Below, in pieces: positions 63,749 through 64,000 of a stretch of 64,000 nucleotides of DNA. Made by a program: the position numbers and the translations under genes. The notes under the pieces were generated by a model, which saw only the letters and a program-made list of their open reading frames with translations, was not told the origin of the DNA and did no database searches. The DNA lies in NCBI GenBank assembly GCA_033675545.1, contig JAWDGP010006830.1, positions 60,001 through 124,000 of the forward strand, given 5' to 3'. Positions within the stretch are counted from its first letter, which is position 1. Each line of letters starts with the position of its first letter. Origin of the DNA: Elysia crispata. Lineage: Eukaryota; Mollusca; Gastropoda; Plakobranchidae.

Positions 63749-63948
63749 TGCTGTTTCTTGTCTTTCCGGTTCATATTGACCTTGATTTGATCATATTATT
63801 AATTAAGTGAAAGTCGCTTCATTTTTGTTTATTTTTTTTTAACATTCCATAAAATTCCCCTTTGACAAAGTTACGTAATCGCGACACCTTTCACTTTTAA
63901 TACGGTTTTTGCCAAGGTCAAGGTCGACCAGAAAGACAAGAAACAGCA
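63749..63948. mobile_element. 200-bp inverted-repeat element (MITE-like)
   Basis: It begins TGCTGTTTCTTGTCTTTC and ends with the exact reverse complement GAAAGACAAGAAACAGCA, with similarity continuing about 20 bp further in. CTCTG flanks both sides (63744-63748 and 63949-63953) as a 5-bp target duplication. It carries no ORF. The superfamily is uncertain: the 5-bp duplication and TGCTG terminus do not match a family I can name. Confidence 0.75.
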
Positions 63949-64000
63949 CTCTGGTGAGAGTGTGTGTACAGGTACAAAATTACCTTTGAGTTATTAGGTT

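Overview
The window is animal nuclear DNA: AT-rich, with long introns bounded by GT/AG, abundant micro- and minisatellites, tRNA-derived SINE-like heads, decayed DNA transposons and a decayed Ty3/gypsy retroelement. The two recognisable genes (a CNPase homologue and a Rab5-subfamily GTPase) and dense AGATCT/CTAGATCT-rich patches suggest an invertebrate, possibly a mollusc such as a gastropod. That placement is an inference and was not tested by database search.

Layout. 1-8.7 kb is a repeat zone. It holds a broken PIF/Harbinger transposon (transposase remnant on + and a MADF-like remnant on -), a 47-bp satellite (27 near-identical copies), a 73-bp satellite with a five-unit higher-order pattern, and a frameshifted Ty3/gypsy pol on -. 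8.7-17 kb is AT-rich with no gene I can support. 17.0-28.3 kb is a + strand CNP homologue: a promoter with a fused ETS/CRE site, a first coding exon at 17290-17406, and two large exons at 24900-25674 and 27366-28297, predicted 607 aa. 28.3-37.6 kb is gene-poor and contains a 463-bp pogo/Tigger-type MITE with TA target duplications. 37.6-49.2 kb is a - strand Rab5-like gene of five coding exons, 221 aa. Its introns carry a trinucleotide array against a splice acceptor, a 62-bp repeat, a 315-bp GA tract and a 2.46-kb minisatellite of 31-bp units. Near it are two unexplained splice-competent open segments (46996-47200, and 49868-50063), also on -. 50-63.3 kb is repeat-rich and gene-poor. At the right edge (63.3-63.7 kb) an ETS site and three NRF1-type palindromes mark a probable promoter reading rightward into an exon whose reading frame looks broken; a 200-bp inverted-repeat element with CTCTG target duplications follows.

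The CNPase homologue would cleave 2',3'-cyclic nucleotides in RNA metabolism, and the Rab5-like protein would act in membrane traffic; nothing in the sequence links the two genes functionally. No prokaryotic features, CRISPR arrays or rRNA genes were seen. The most notable single item is the CNPase homologue. It keeps an N4BP2-like kinase half, carries a long charged insert between its two catalytic HxT motifs, ends without the vertebrate CaaX lipid anchor, and has a first exon that reads like a mitochondrial presequence.
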